Below are positions 19,916-30,175 of a stretch of DNA of 64,000 nt, one piece after another. The DNA comes from Doryteuthis pealeii (lineage: Eukaryota; Mollusca; Cephalopoda; Myopsida; Loliginidae): assembly GCA_023376005.1 (NCBI GenBank), contig CM042145.1:20837677-20901676 (forward strand), written 5' to 3'. The first letter of the stretch is position 1. Every line of letters begins with the position of its first letter. The position numbers were made by a program, and so were the translations under genes. A model generated the notes under the pieces. That model worked only from the letters and a program-made list of their open reading frames with translations, ran no database searches and was not told where the DNA came from.

Positions 19916-19959
19916 TTATTTTTTATAGCAGTTTTTTTAGATCTTGATTTAGCTAGTTT

Positions 19960-20320
19960 GCTAACCATTAGGCTACAGGAGGTGCCCTTGGAATATTTTG
20001 GTATAAGACATAAAAAGAATCACCACTTCTATATATAGACTTTACCAGCAGTGATTGAATCAGCAGCAGCAACGTAGAAAGTAGCCAATAGGTGAGCAGG
20101 ACAAAAGGCATTTATGATCAGGCACTGTGTGGATATTCATTCACTAGAATATCAACAAGAAGAAAGATCTCTCTCGAATGGAGGGTTACAATAGACTTGA
20201 ATTAACAATTATTCAACAATTGTTGTTAAATAAACCGTTAGAATTGAACTAAGTTTTGACTCGTTTATTTGTTGCTATTAAGTTTTAGAATAAATACTAT
20301 ACTAACACGATAAAGTACTT
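19960..20320. other. Unassigned sequence with a SINE-head scrap
   Basis: The complement of a tRNA-like A box (TAGCCTAATGGTTAGCAAAC) at about 19957-19976. The rest contains two AATAAA motifs but no transcript structure I can support. Confidence 0.4.
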
Positions 20321-20321
20321 T

Positions 20322-20460
20322 ACAACAGAGTGCTAAGAATTGAGTAGAAGGTTCTCATAATGATCTGCTGGCTGTTTTAAACAGCAGTACATAGGTAGTT
20401 TTGGACCAGTTCATTTACTCCAAGAAAAGGTAAGATGGGCTAGTCCACAACAATGAGTGA
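20322..20460 (+). repeat. Unclassified 130-bp repeat, unit 1
   Basis: CAACAGAGTGCTAAGAATTG, GTTCTCATAATGATCTGCTG, AAACAGCAGTACATAGG and GCTAGTCCACAACA. Related units lie at 20797, 20945, 21870 and 22632. Confidence 0.8.
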
Positions 20461-20563
20461 AACTCTTATTAAACATTGTGTGGTGAGGTCCTACTGTATT
20501 TAGTAAAGGATTCTTCTTTTGTGTTGTTACTGAAGCAAAACAACAAAACTTAGTTGGTTAGTT

Positions 20564-20760
20564 TCCTGTATTGTTTATATCACATAGCTTATATGTGTTT
20601 GTTACAGTTTCCTGTATTGTTTATATCACATAGCTTATATCTGATCTTATTTGTAAATCTATTGTATACTGGAACATAGAATGTTTGGTATACTAGTGAA
20701 TAATCTTATTTGTAAAGCTATTGTATACTGGAACATAGAATGTTTGGTATACTAGTAAAT
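20564..20760 (+). repeat. Two adjacent local tandem duplications
   Basis: TTTCCTGTATTGTTTATATC occurs twice (20568, 20609). ATCTATTGTATACTGGAACA with ATAGAATGTTTGGTATACTA also occurs twice (20658, 20720). Confidence 0.9.
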
Positions 20761-20796
20761 CAAAATAAAGGTTTGCACTAATAAGGTATCTTGCAA

Positions 20797-21075
20797 CAGA
20801 GTGCTAATAATTGAGGTTGTAAGTAGATGGTTCTAGTAATGATCTGCTGATCACTAGACTTACATATGAAATATTGAATCACTCCATTAGCTGTCTAAGA
20901 AAAGGTAAGATAGGCTAGTCGTCCACAACACTTTCTTACCTGAAAACACAGTGCTAATAATTGAGGTTGTAAGTAGATGGTTCTAGTAATGATCTACTGA
21001 CTGCTCTAAACAGCAGTACACAAGAAGTCTTGAATCAGTGCATTTACTCTCTAAGAAAAGATAGGCTAGTCTATG
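20797..21075 (+). repeat. Unclassified 130-bp repeat, units 2 and 3
   Basis: Two tandem units sharing GTGCTAATAATTGAGGTTG and AAGTAGATGGTTCTAGTAAT. Each ends with TAAGAAAAG and a GGCTAGTC block. Confidence 0.85.
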
Positions 21076-21475
21076 AAGAATAAGTTCTAATTACCGTCGA
21101 ACTGGGAAGACAAGGTAGCAAGCGATTGTAACTTAAATACAAACTCGAAATGCTACAAAGTCCACTGCAAAATGACAAAGTATATATAAGACTCCACAAT
21201 GTCATTCAAATCAAGCAGTCAAGCAACCAATCAGAACTCAAGGAATGGAATGACCCAAATCACCCTGATTCATGAATGGATCATTCTTGATTCCTATTTA
21301 TACCAGCTGTCTTGGACACTGCTTGAGTTCTACTTAGCTGCTGTTATTAAAACCAACAGTAGACTAACTGACTTCAATAGTCTAGTCCACAACACTCTCT
21401 TACCTGAAAACACAGTGAGCAGCTGTGAGAATCCACCGGACACTTATAAGAACACCCCCGCACTGAGTCACGTGT
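21076..21475 (+). repeat. Extended context of the 130-bp repeat
   Basis: Mostly unrecognised. The right end (ACACTCTCTTACCTGAAAAC and CCACCGGACACTTATAAGAA) recurs at 22692-22775, so the dispersed unit is longer than 130 bp. The 93-codon frame at 21199-21480 has no recognisable domain. Confidence 0.6.
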
Positions 21476-21860
21476 GTTGAATTGAGTGTTCCGCAAATAT
21501 AACTTGCCATGGCCACTGTCCAGCTTCTGCTGCCAAACCACCAACAATGAAAGGTACAGCTTGATTTTCACACAAGAAATTTCCTTTTGCTGTTGAAGAA
21601 AGAAAAACTTGTATGTAATGTTGAAAGGAGTGTCATATTAAATGGTAATACAGAAAATAAACTTGTGAAAAAGGTTTAAAAACTCACAATTATTGATTAG
21701 TCAATAAACATTACACTATCCAGTTCAGCATAAAATCCAGACAGGGAAAAGTTCCAAATGGGCAAATCCAACATCGACTAGACGTTGCATTGGCAATTAG
21801 TATTAGATAGGAATGCTTAAAACCATATAACTTAGTACAAACAGATTATTATTATTATTA
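21476..21860. other. Unassigned sequence
   Basis: No recognised element apart from an (ATT)n tract at 21847-21870. Confidence 0.4.
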
Positions 21861-21869
21861 TTATTATTA

Positions 21870-21945
21870 TAATACACAAGAAGTCTTGGATCAGTCCATT
21901 TACTCTCTAAGAAAAGGTAAGATAGGTTAGTCCACAACAAAAGCA
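21870..21945 (+). repeat. 130-bp repeat, fragment
   Basis: AATACACAAGAAGTCTTGGA through GGTTAGTCCACAACA matches the 3' part of the units at 20.9-21.1 kb. Confidence 0.8.
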
Positions 21946-21984
21946 ACCCACATCATTTGTCCACTTGAATGTTGCAAGGGTTGT

Positions 21985-22428
21985 ATTCACTTAGACCCTT
22001 ACTTAGGCTAGATGGGTGGTCAGAGAGCCCCCTCCGATCATCGGCTGGCCACGTCAAGCCCTAGCATCTATAATATTGGCCCAACACTATTGCCATTATG
22101 GTAAGCCCCAACCTCTTTTTATCATATTAGTGCTACAAGGCTTTAGCTGAGGGTCATGTCCTGGGTATGATGTTAAACTCTATCTGATGGTGAGATTTCA
22201 GTTCTGGAGGTCTGAGGAATGTGGAACACCCCTTCATCACCGTTTGCTTCCATGTCCACTCTGACTCGGAGTGGTAGTACCTGTTAGGGTCCCATCTATG
22301 GGTTGAATAGAAAAAATGTGTTTATAAAAAAAAATGAGTACCCATTAAGAATGAATTTATAACAAAACTTTGTCGGCATTAAATGACCCACTGAGGTTGA
22401 TATGCCGTAAAACCAAACCAAACCGGGG
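21985..22428 (+). mobile_element. Family C retroposon
   Basis: Plus-strand copy starting at CTTAGACCCTTACTTAGG. The full 3' region ends TTAAATGACCCACTGAGG, TTGATATGCCGTAAAACC and AAACCAAACC. Confidence 0.92.
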
Positions 22429-22587
22429 TTGTATTCTTCAATTGGGGACATTTCAAGTTCTTCACCAATTTCATATTAGAAGTAATTTTATCAATCAATC
22501 TGCCAACTGCAGATTTCCATCCCCTCACTACACCCTGATTTCCTCCTCTGATTCATTTCTATTAATTTTTCATCACTAGCAAAAATT

Positions 22588-22645
22588 GATTGTTGGTTGA
22601 CATGTCAACCCTTGTTGGGTTATTTTATGCCAAAGTCTTGAATCA
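22588..22645 (-). mobile_element. Family C tail fragment
   Basis: GGTTGACATGTCAACCC, GGGTTATTTTATGCC. The same tail complement recurs at 22806, so the 22560-22640 and 22775-22860 segments are duplicated around a 130-bp-repeat piece. Confidence 0.75.
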
Positions 22646-22775
22646 GTCCATTAACTGTCTAAGAAAAGGTAAGATAGGCTAGTCTAGTTCACAACACTCT
22701 CTTACCTGAAAACACAGTGAGCAACTGTGAGAATCCACCGGACACTTATAAGAACACCCCCACACTGAGTCACAT
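22632..22775 (+). repeat. 130-bp repeat, fragment between duplicated C tails
   Basis: AAGTCTTGAATCAGTCCATT through GAACACCCCCACACTGAG, matching 21040-21460 landmarks. It is flanked on both sides by TTTTTCATCACTAGCAAAAA (22567 and 22779). Confidence 0.8.
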
Positions 22776-22796
22776 AATTTTTCATCACTAGCAAAA

Positions 22797-23098
22797 ATTG
22801 ATTGCTGGTTGGTTGGATTTTATGGCATGTCAACCCTTGTTGGGTTATTTTATGCCAAAGACATTTTGTTTTATTCATTCTTGTTAGGTATGCATTTTTT
22901 TTCCAAAATCTATTTTTAAAAACAGGTTTTTTTAATACTCATTTATTGAACTATTTAACACATAGATGGGACCCTAACAGGTACTACCATTCTGGATCAG
23001 GGTAGACCTGGGAGTAATGGCAATGAAGGGGTACTCCACATTCCCCAAAGAATTGGAACTTCTCTACTAGATGTAGTTTAACATCATATCCAGGACAC
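22797..23098 (-). mobile_element. Family C retroposon, 3' half
   Basis: Tail complement at the left, then CATTCTTGTTAGGTATGC, CACATAGATGGGACCCTAAC and TAACATCATATCCAGGACAC. Confidence 0.88.
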
Positions 23099-23130
23099 AG
23101 CAATAATGTATAGCATTCAATCGTGGTAAT

Positions 23131-23518
23131 ATACGAGTACGAGTCTAAAAGTAATGCCATTTTGTTTAGGACAGGTATAATTACCAACACCAGAACATGT
23201 ATCATATATCAAAATGAAGCTGGTCCTCTGTGGATCACATCCTACTTCTCCACATAGTCACTGTTTCTCTCAATAGCAATGTTCCAATTTCAAATGAGAG
23301 CATGTATCCCTGCCCTATAAATTCTGTTGACTGTTCTTTGAACCACTTCTTCACTACAGATTACTCACAGATTTAGCACCTTCAGACTATCATCTCTTCG
23401 GCCCCATGAAAGAGGTTTGAAGGCAAACATTTTTCCAGTGACGAGGATGTGAAATCTGTAGTGAAGAATTATACCTGTCCTAAACAAAATGGCATTAATT
23501 TTTGACTCGCCTTGGTAG
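23131..23518. mobile_element. Rearranged mariner-like element with two right ends
   Basis: Terminal inverted repeats of about 40 bp share TAATGCCATTTTGTTTAGG and ACAGGTATAATT. On the plus strand (about 23368-23475) lies a transposase motif DLAPSDYHLFGPMKE, a frameshift, then FEGKHFSSDEDVKSVVKN. DLAPSDYHLFG is the mariner/Tc1-type catalytic C-terminal signature, with the D as third acidic residue. On the minus strand (about 23360 down to 23225) lies the remaining C-terminus, WFKEQSTEFYRAG to NSDYVEK with a stop. The C-terminus is thus inverted and the 5' two-thirds of the transposase are missing. TA flanks both ends. Confidence 0.75.
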
Positions 23519-23780
23519 TTAATTCAAAGATTTCTTGCTCCAAAGAAGGGACTAAGAATCTGGCATCTGTTGCCTCACTCAGTGCCAATGTTTCTGACGC
23601 CAATGGACTTTCTGTTACTCTATCCAACTTTCAAATTGCCAGCTGATTGGTGCCACCTTCATGTTCTCACCTTGAATAAAAATAATCGTACAATCCTGGG
23701 AAAATCCATTTTACAGACTGACATAAGAATTTGCCAGGACCTTTTTAACTTTTTAGAATTACCTTTTATAAGAAAATCTG
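23519..23780. other. Unassigned sequence
   Basis: A 73-codon frame (23570-23791) has no recognisable domain. No repeat match. Confidence 0.4.
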
Positions 23781-23782
23781 GA

Positions 23783-24042
23783 GGTGTGTGATGCAATGGT
23801 TAGTCATAGGAAATGGATTTGTCAACCAGAGTTCAAATCCTGGACATGGCTGTTTGCATTTCACATAGGACTAATACCCTTGGGAAAGCTATGAATCCAT
23901 ATATTCTCCCTCCAGCTATGGGTAAATAGTATAGTAGACTGGACTCTTTAACCTTGGATAGGTAACCAGTCTAGAATTCAAACCTGTTAAAGTCCGCTTA
24001 AGAAATTGACCTTGTGTCGCTTCCTGCTTGTGCAGAGGGGTT

Positions 24043-24044
<2 letters not shown>
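23783..24044 (+). mobile_element. Family B SINE
   Basis: GTGTGATGCAATGGTTAGTC, GTTCAAATCCTGGACATGG and GGGTAAATAGTATAGTAG. It ends in GAGGGGTTGGTATATATA and the following (TA)n. Confidence 0.9.

Positions 24045-24096
<52 letters not shown>
24045..24096. repeat. (TA)n microsatellite
   Basis: Grows directly out of the 3' end of a family B SINE. Confidence 0.95.
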
Positions 24097-24099
<3 letters not shown>

Positions 24100-24231
24100 A
24101 AATCTTATTGCATTTTTCTTTGATATCAATTTAAACTGTGCTTTGTTTGGTTCATACGGTTTATAGCAGGGTGTTTTCCTGTATTGCTCATAGCACAAAT
24201 TTCATAGCTTATATCTGATCTTATTCATTAG

Positions 24232-24508
24232 TTGGATGTGCGTGGGGTAATGGTTCGAGTCATAGGAAATGGACTTGTCAACCTGAGTTCAAATCCTGGA
24301 TGAAGCTACAGTTTACTAGTTTGCCTAACCAAGGTTAAAGAGCCCAGTCTGCCCAAATATTTTACCCATAGCTGGAGGAGAAAGTAGTTGGATTTATATC
24401 TTTCCCAAGGGTATTAGCGCTAAGTGAACTGTAGCTTCATCCAGGATTTGAACTCAGGTCGACAAGTCCATTTCTTATGACTCTAACCATTACACCACGC
24501 ATCTCCCA
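24232..24508. mobile_element. Hairpin made of two inverted family B SINE heads
   Basis: The plus-strand head (GGTAATGGTTCGAGTCATAG, GTTCAAATCCTGGATGAAG, ACAGTTTA) is followed at once by a minus-strand copy that runs from TTTGCCTAACCAAGGTTAA to CTAACCATTACACCACGC. The two heads can fold into an arm of about 75 bp. Confidence 0.85.
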
Positions 24509-24684
24509 ACCAAATGAATCTATTATTTCAAAATGATAAGACTGCTATAAAATGATAAGACTGCTATAAAAACTTAATGAATGCCTCCCTTTAAATTTTT
24601 TTTTAAAATTAAAATTTAAATAGAAATAGATCACGAAGTAGGCCTGAGCCTATTCTAGTAGTGACTACCCCAAGCAAAGATTTA
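24509..24684. other. Unassigned A/T-rich sequence
   Basis: A 17-bp direct repeat (AAAATGATAAGACTGCT) at 24531 and 24549. Otherwise unremarkable. Confidence 0.45.
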
Positions 24685-24906
24685 AGAGGTTTGAATTCAG
24701 AGTTTTCCTTCTCCTAGACTGGTTGCCTAACCAAGGTTAAAGAACCCAGTCTGCCCTACTATTACTCATAGCTGGAAGGAGAATAGTTGGATTCATACCT
24801 TTCCCAAGGGTATTAGCGCTATGTGAACTGTAGCTTTGTCCAGGATTTGAACTCGGGGCGATGAGTCCATTTCTTACGACTCTAACAATTATACCATGCG
24901 CCTCCT
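24685..24906 (-). mobile_element. Family B SINE
   Basis: GGTTTGAATTCAGAGTTTTC at the left, AAGGGTATTAGCGCTATGTG, box B complement CCAGGATTTGAACTC, ending ATACCATGCGCCTCC. Confidence 0.9.
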
Positions 24907-25375
24907 ATTAAGAATACCAGCTGTAAGCCTTCTCTATTGCAGGTTTGCGAACCTTTCCTTAGACTGTTATTATTATCCTTCTCAAAGTCATGAGCTACCA
25001 GTGTGGCTTTAATTTTCTTCTTCACCATCTTCATATTTCTCGGATATAATCCAATGATATGACACAGTAACTCGATTTGCGAATGGAACTACTTCAAACA
25101 CATCATTACCAATCAAACTCTTCAGGTCTCCTTAGCATCTATCACATGTTGAGACATCTCCTGATCAGCTGTTAACAATATAGCATTTTCTAGATAGGGT
25201 CGTTCATTCCATTCTTCAACGTAATCCCAATTAACACATATCGGTTCTTTCTCCCTAACAACATCGATATTTACCCAGTGCTTATATTTTCCAGTTTATT
25301 TTGGCTACGTATTTATTACTTTAACTTCCTTCCATACATCTGTATCTTTTATATTGTGTCTAATAGATTAATTTT
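24907..25375. other. Apparently single-copy sequence, unassigned
   Basis: No repeat landmarks. Frames are short and without domains. Confidence 0.35.
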
Positions 25376-25742
25376 TGGTTGGTATTATCTGCATTATTCG
25401 GACTATTGTCCCCATCTTCATTGTTACTTTTACGACGTTTCGGCCGATATGCCTTCTTCAGCTATTTCTTGTCGGGCTCGGGAACCTTCTTTTTGAACTC
25501 TGGAACTTTCTTCTCATAATCGGGAGCCATCACAGAACTTCGAACTTCCCAAGAAATTTCCTGAGTTCGAAAAGAAGGTTTCCAAGTCCGAGTAGGTTCC
25601 CGAGTCTGAGAAGAAATACCTGAAGAAGGCTGGAGGGCATATCGGCTGAAACGTTGTAAAAATAACAATGAAGATGGGGACAATAGTCCGAATAATGCAG
25701 ATAATACTAATCATCAAGCCTCATCTCAAACATTCAGAAAAT
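25376..25742. mobile_element. Family D fold-back element
   Basis: Two inverted arms (25380-25520 and 25560-25735), each carrying the D core. Left, minus strand: CTGAAGA, A, GGC, short loop, GCC, GAAAC. Right, plus strand near 25619: GGC with GCT (one G-U pair) before GAAAC. The spacer repeats a GAACCTTCTTTTTGAAC/TTCGAAAAGAAGG inverted pair. Confidence 0.8.
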
Positions 25743-25827
25743 TTTTGGTTGGTGTAGTCATTACATTCTCAGTAGAATTTTCACATCTACTACCACATTC
25801 TTTTCGGTTAAAGACAAATAAAACTAT

Positions 25828-25895
25828 CATTTGGATTTGTTGGCACCTTTCCGTCCACTAAGGACGATGGCGTAGTGTCCCCAAAAAAAAAAAAA
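25828..25895 (-). mobile_element. LINE 3' UTR block
   Basis: On the minus strand a T run is followed by GGGGACACTACGCCATCG and GGACGGAAAGGTGCCAACAA. This is shared with 16848-16900. Confidence 0.7.
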
Positions 25896-26335
25896 ATTAT
25901 CTGCATCTGCACAAGTCGCTCTGCAGGCCAATTCTTGAGTGACAGTCTTTGGTGCACTGAATGCACACAAACATTGATGCTTTCTGGGGCTGCTGTCTTT
26001 TCTCCCTCTTCTGGCTCTCTTTGCTGTCAAGGCTACTCTCCTCTCTGCCTCACCCTTTCCGTGCCTTGCTTTACGTTAAGCAGCCAGGCTGCTCTATTTT
26101 TTGCATCTACCTCCTACGTGTTTGCGTCAATATGGCATATCTGCATGACTCTCCTGCAGACATCTTTAAATCATAGGCATGGTCTACCAACCGATCGGGA
26201 GCTTTTTACTAATTCGCCGTACAAAAGATCTTTTGGGATGCGGCCATTTTCCATTCTCCTGCATGTCCATTGTCCAAGCCAGCGAAGGCACCTCTCACAA
26301 AGAATGGAGAACATGCTGTTCATATCGGCGCAATC
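25896..26335 (-). mobile_element. Non-LTR retrotransposon C-terminus with C2H2 finger
   Basis: Reading the minus strand from about 26320: RWLGQWTC-type then RMENGRIPKDLLYGELVK, a GRP.L block, a frameshift, then NRAAWLLNVKQG and finally FVCIQCTKDCHSRIGLQS. The last piece is a Cys2-His zinc knuckle of the type that ends many LINE reverse transcriptases in fish and molluscs. Stops and frameshifts break the frame. The 169-codon plus-strand frame over this region is antisense. Confidence 0.75.
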
Positions 26336-26351
26336 CAGCAATATTTGGATT

Positions 26352-26630
26352 ATTCAAACTTTTACATTTTTTCAGGTCTGTTAACTTTGAACCATGTATC
26401 TTTGAAGCATAACACAGATTCTCAAAGATATGTAGTTCAAAGTTAACTGACCTGAAAAAATGTAAAAGTTTTTAAATAGAATAACTGGTGCATTATATCT
26501 TTTATTCATTAATATATCAACACTGAAAATTTCAATAAATTTGGTTTATTCCCTGACTTTTGGTATTTTTTTTCTTTTGGCGGGGTGACTTACAATGGTG
26601 GAATTTAGGTTCGTTAAGTTCGATTTAACT
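26352..26630. mobile_element. Long-armed fold-back MITE, right part
   Basis: Has the centre of the palindrome (TTTGAACCATGTATCTTTG and its complement) and the right arm to TTCGATTTAACT. The left arm beyond the centre is missing. Full copies are at 42240 and 52514. Confidence 0.85.
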
Positions 26631-26865
26631 GTTTTATGCATTTCTTTGCCATTGTGGGGAATATAAGCTATTGTCATTTTTAGTCATCCATATTTCAGTT
26701 GTCTCATACTTGTAAATTTATGGTGACTATTTAAATGACAAACTGAGTCAACAGGAAACAGACACCCACTGTAAGTAAGAAATACCTAAGCTTTGATCAG
26801 GAAAGCTGACTCAAGTTTAGAGACTGAGTTGACAGATTTTGTTCATTACAAAGTAAAGGAAACTG

Positions 26866-26869
<4 letters not shown>

Positions 26870-26918
<49 letters not shown>

Positions 26919-26940
26919 TTAACCACAAATATATATTATA

Positions 26941-27002
<62 letters not shown>
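26870..27002. repeat. (TA)n, (CA)n, (CATA)n compound microsatellite
   Basis: TA at 26868-26913, CA at 26941-26971, then TA again. Confidence 0.95.
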
Positions 27003-27112
27003 AAGGCGTGGGGTGACCGAAAGTCTGTATCAGCCATACAGCGAGGCAGTCTATCCCCTTTTCACTAGCGCTAGACTAAGGAAATTGTTTTTTAGTGTCT
27101 GAGGTGGATTGT
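27003..27112 (-). mobile_element. Family A SINE, 3' part
   Basis: Complement of the SINE end: GTGGGGTGACCGAAAGTC, CCCCTTTTCACTAGCGC, TCTGAGGTGGA. Confidence 0.8.
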
Positions 27113-27195
27113 CACTGTTTCAGCTTTTACTGGAACAGTGTGCCAAAATGCAGTATTATTGGAAGAGTGCTCAATATAAAAATAGAGCTGATATA

Positions 27196-27407
27196 TAATA
27201 TAATAAAATAAATATATAAAGGTTTTACATATCTATTTATTTGATGACAAATGAACAGTCACAACCATTTTGGTTTCATGAGTGCGTAATTGGAAACAAT
27301 CTTCAGACCTGAAGATTGTTTCCAATTATGCACTCATGAAACCAAAATGGTTGTGACTGTTCATTTGTCATCAAATAAATAGATATGTAAAACCTTTATA
27401 TATTTAT

Positions 27408-27418
<11 letters not shown>
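27196..27418. mobile_element. Near-perfect palindromic fold-back, about 220 bp
   Basis: The centre CTTCAGACCTGAAG (27301-27314) has arms of about 105 bp (GATTGTTTCCAATTATGCAC, ATGAAACCAAAATGG, GTGACTGTTCATTTG and their complements) with few mismatches. A (TA)n tract borders the right side. Confidence 0.9.
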
Positions 27419-27439
<21 letters not shown>

Positions 27440-27444
<5 letters not shown>

Positions 27445-27745
27445 ATTTTTAAATGTGGGGATTTTGCATATGCTTCGCGTATTAGATGGCAAGGTTATAT
27501 AAAAAGAAATAAATGTACTGGATTTTTTTTAAATTTAAAATTTTTTTTAAGCATGAAAGAATAAAATTAGATATAAAAAGCAAAATATTCGACAGTACAT
27601 CTAACTTTCTTTTGGTTTGGATTCATTTGTTTGAATGAGAGTGATCTAAAGTATTTTTATAGCCACTGGTATTTGTCCACTTCCTGTTTCTTGGTTTCGT
27701 AGCTACCAGTCTCATTCAAACAAATGATGTAAACCAAAAGGTAAT
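27440..27745. other. Unassigned sequence with a long-spaced inverted repeat
   Basis: CTTTTGGTTTGGATTCATTTGTT (about 27610) is inverted at about 27719-27741 with about 90 bp between. It is probably a decayed fold-back. Confidence 0.5.
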
Positions 27746-27747
27746 TT

Positions 27748-27905
27748 TGTTGGGAGGTGTATGGTGTAATAGTCATAGAAAATGGACCTGTCGACCAGAG
27801 TTCAAATCCTGGACAAACCTACAGTTCACATACCGCAAAAAAACTTGGGAAAGGTATGAATCCAACTACTCTCCATTCAGTTATGGGTAAATAGTAGGGC
27901 AGACC
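27748..27905 (+). mobile_element. Family B SINE, 5' part
   Basis: GGTGTATGGTGTAATAGTC, GAGTTCAAATCCTGGAC, ending GGGTAAATAGTAGGGCAGAC. Confidence 0.85.
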
Positions 27906-28560
27906 TTCTTAATAGTAAACATTGTTCTTTTTCTACTAAAAAGCCAACAACTGTTAAATTTTTTGGAGAACTAAAAAAAAAAAGATCAACTTTTCAAACC
28001 AAGTGTATCTTTTTTAAATGTAAAAAAAAAAACGAAATTGTAATACGAAAAGATTTACATATATGAACAAACAAAAGTTAAATGAAAACATTTTTATCAA
28101 TATTGTTTTTAAGAATACTTTCATATTTCATAGAATAAAATATATCTATTTTTAATCAGTGAAACTCAAAACTTTTTTGAAAAAAAAAGCTATTCATAAA
28201 ATAAAGAAATTTGAATTAATACACGATGTATTCCACCTACAAATAATGAAAATGTTTAGTTATCAGCTTCTTTGTTGCTGTTGTTTTAGGGCTCAAAAAA
28301 GAAATAAATTACAATGTTACATTTTCTTACTAACTCAGTAAGCAATTAAAAACTGAATTTAAAATTGTCTTGTGTACACAAAAGCTTTAGAAAAATTCAT
28401 TCAAAACATGGACCGGGTTCTTTTTGCTAGTATATTAGGGATTTATAAAAATCCTTGTATGAATATATGTTTGCACCTACAGAGCATACAGTGAGATTTT
28501 GATGATCCCAAATAGAATCATCCCTTACTACCAGTTTTGGATACCTTTACACACACACAT

Positions 28561-28594
<34 letters not shown>

Positions 28595-29100
28595 TTGAAT
28601 AAATTTTTTTCTTTAGAGCAATTAGGCTAAGAAAGCCACAGGTTTCATGCCGTATAAAGCCCATTTTGAGAAAATCTTATTAAAGTTTATTTTACCTCAT
28701 CCAATTATTCATACTATGATAAAGCAGGAGGTCTGCTTTAGCAAACCGTATCAATATTCAACAGCTGTTGTTGAATCATATTACAGTGTAAACAATGATA
28801 TGAGATTGATGTTGATTTTAATAACTATGAAAATATTGAAACAGTTTTAGTTATGCCTATTTTGATAAGATTTTTCACATAAACTATTGAAAGAATATTG
28901 TATGCTAAATTTGCACACCCTAAATTGGTAAGCTTTATCTGCTGAAGGCACTACATGAATTTTTATTCCTAATTCACGTGAAAAATATAAATCTGAAGTC
29001 TTTTAATAAATGAAGACAAGATATTTATTGAATCAATTTTTTGTGTTGGTTTATCTTTACCATTTATATTTTTCACATTTTATCTGATTTTTTCAAAACT
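27906..29100. other. About 1.2 kb AT-rich intergenic sequence
   Basis: Only a (CA)n/(TA)n tract at 28551-28593 is recognisable. TTTTTGCTAGTATATTAG at about 28421 resembles a Helitron end but has no hairpin. Short frames (28159-28341, 28647-28850) have no domain. Confidence 0.4.
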
Positions 29101-29104
29101 GTTG

Positions 29105-29230
29105 TTTCTTCATTGTTATCTGTACAATGTTTCGTCCGATGTGCCCTCCGGCCTTCTTCAGGTATTTCTTATCGGACTCGGGAAGCTTCTTTTTGAACTT
29201 GGGAACCTTCTTGACAACCAAAATGTAGAT
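29105..29230 (-). mobile_element. Family D left arm
   Basis: ATTGTTATCTGTACAATG, TTTCGTCCGATGTGCCC, GGCCTTCTTCAGG. The partner arm is 370 bp to the right at 29588. Confidence 0.75.
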
Positions 29231-29587
29231 TTGCCTATTATGAAAACTCAACTTCCTGGTGTTGTTGCCAGAAAACAACTCATTTCTCTGCTCCCCAACC
29301 CCCTTGCCCTCTTGGGTGGCATTTACGCAGCATGTACGTAATACCTACCTTATGCCTCAACCTGTATCCATCCTTTTGTTGCATACGATCAAGTTCGAGT
29401 TGTAGTAGTTGTTAGTAATAGTAATGGTTGTTAGCTCAGAAACAACAAACGCAGTTGTATAGACGATGGAATAATTTGACCCTAACCCCTCTCTCTCTCC
29501 TTCTCTCTGAAAAAGAACCCACAAACCTAGAAAGGAATAAACGACACCTTTCTGACTATATGACTTTCTAGGCTCATGGGTTCTTTT

Positions 29588-29695
29588 TCAGAGAGGAGAA
29601 ATACCTGAAGAAGGTCAGACGGCACATCAACCGAAACATTGTATAGATAACAATCCAGATGATGACAATAGTCCGAATAATCCAAATAATACTAA
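29588..29695 (+). mobile_element. Family D right arm
   Basis: CTGAAGA (29604), one A, GGT, loop, ACC, GAAAC. The pair is GGT/ACC where other copies have GGC/GCC, a compensatory change within the family. The interval 29231-29587 holds an unrelated inverted pair (AAAGAACCCACAAACCTAG and its complement). Confidence 0.75.
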
Positions 29696-29897
29696 GGCTG
29701 TTTACATTTCACTTCATACTAAGGCCCTTAGGTAAGGCATGAATCTATCTGTTCTCCCCCAAACTATGCGTAAATAGGTCAGACTGGGTATTTTAGCCTG
29801 GTTAGGATACTATTTCATCAGGTACCGTAAACTCTGGATTCAAACCAATTTTATTATTCCTAAAAATTGACTTCGTGTCACATGTTGGAGGGGTTGA
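29696..29897 (+). mobile_element. Family B SINE, headless and diverged
   Basis: GGCTGTTTACATTTCACTTC, ACTATGCGTAAATAGG, TTGACTTCGTGTCACATG, GGAGGGGTTGAGT. Confidence 0.7.
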
Positions 29898-29909
29898 GTG
29901 TTACGATTT

Positions 29910-30175
29910 TATGGGCCATCCTTTAGGCTTCAAGCAAGAGTACTTGTCCAGCGGAAATCCTTGGTAAAAATCCTTTGGTTATTCCTTGGTGCTCCTCAGT
30001 ATTGCAAGTCCTTCATCAATGATTGCAAATGGACACCTCTCCGTATCAGTGATTAAGTAGTCAACCAGCCATGCATTCGGGCTGTTGATTGGCTGAGGTT
30101 TAAACCATGTGACCTCGCTTAGTCTATAAATCTAAGTGGTGTATTGTAGCACACCTTATATACAGAATAATCCAA
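29910..30175 (+). repeat. Dispersed repeat with internal minisatellite, single-unit copy
   Basis: CTTTAGGCTTCAAGCAAGAG opens it and a single CCTTTGGTTATTCCTTGG/CTCCTCAGTATTG unit follows. The right flank (AACCAGCCATGCATTCGGGC, GATTGGCTGAGGTTTAA, AGCACACCTTATATA) matches 53525-53665. Confidence 0.8.

Noticed and set aside
20030..20320. Possible LTR or host 3' UTR because of AATAAA motifs
   Set aside because: No paired long terminal repeat, splice signal or frame could be identified. AATAAA is expected by chance in such AT-rich sequence.
25875..26384. 169-codon plus-strand frame
   Set aside because: It is antisense to a recognisable LINE C-terminus on the minus strand.
28410..28440. Helitron 3' end at TTTTTGCTAGTATATTAG
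   Set aside because: CTAG followed by T is present but no hairpin precedes it, so the motif alone is not enough.
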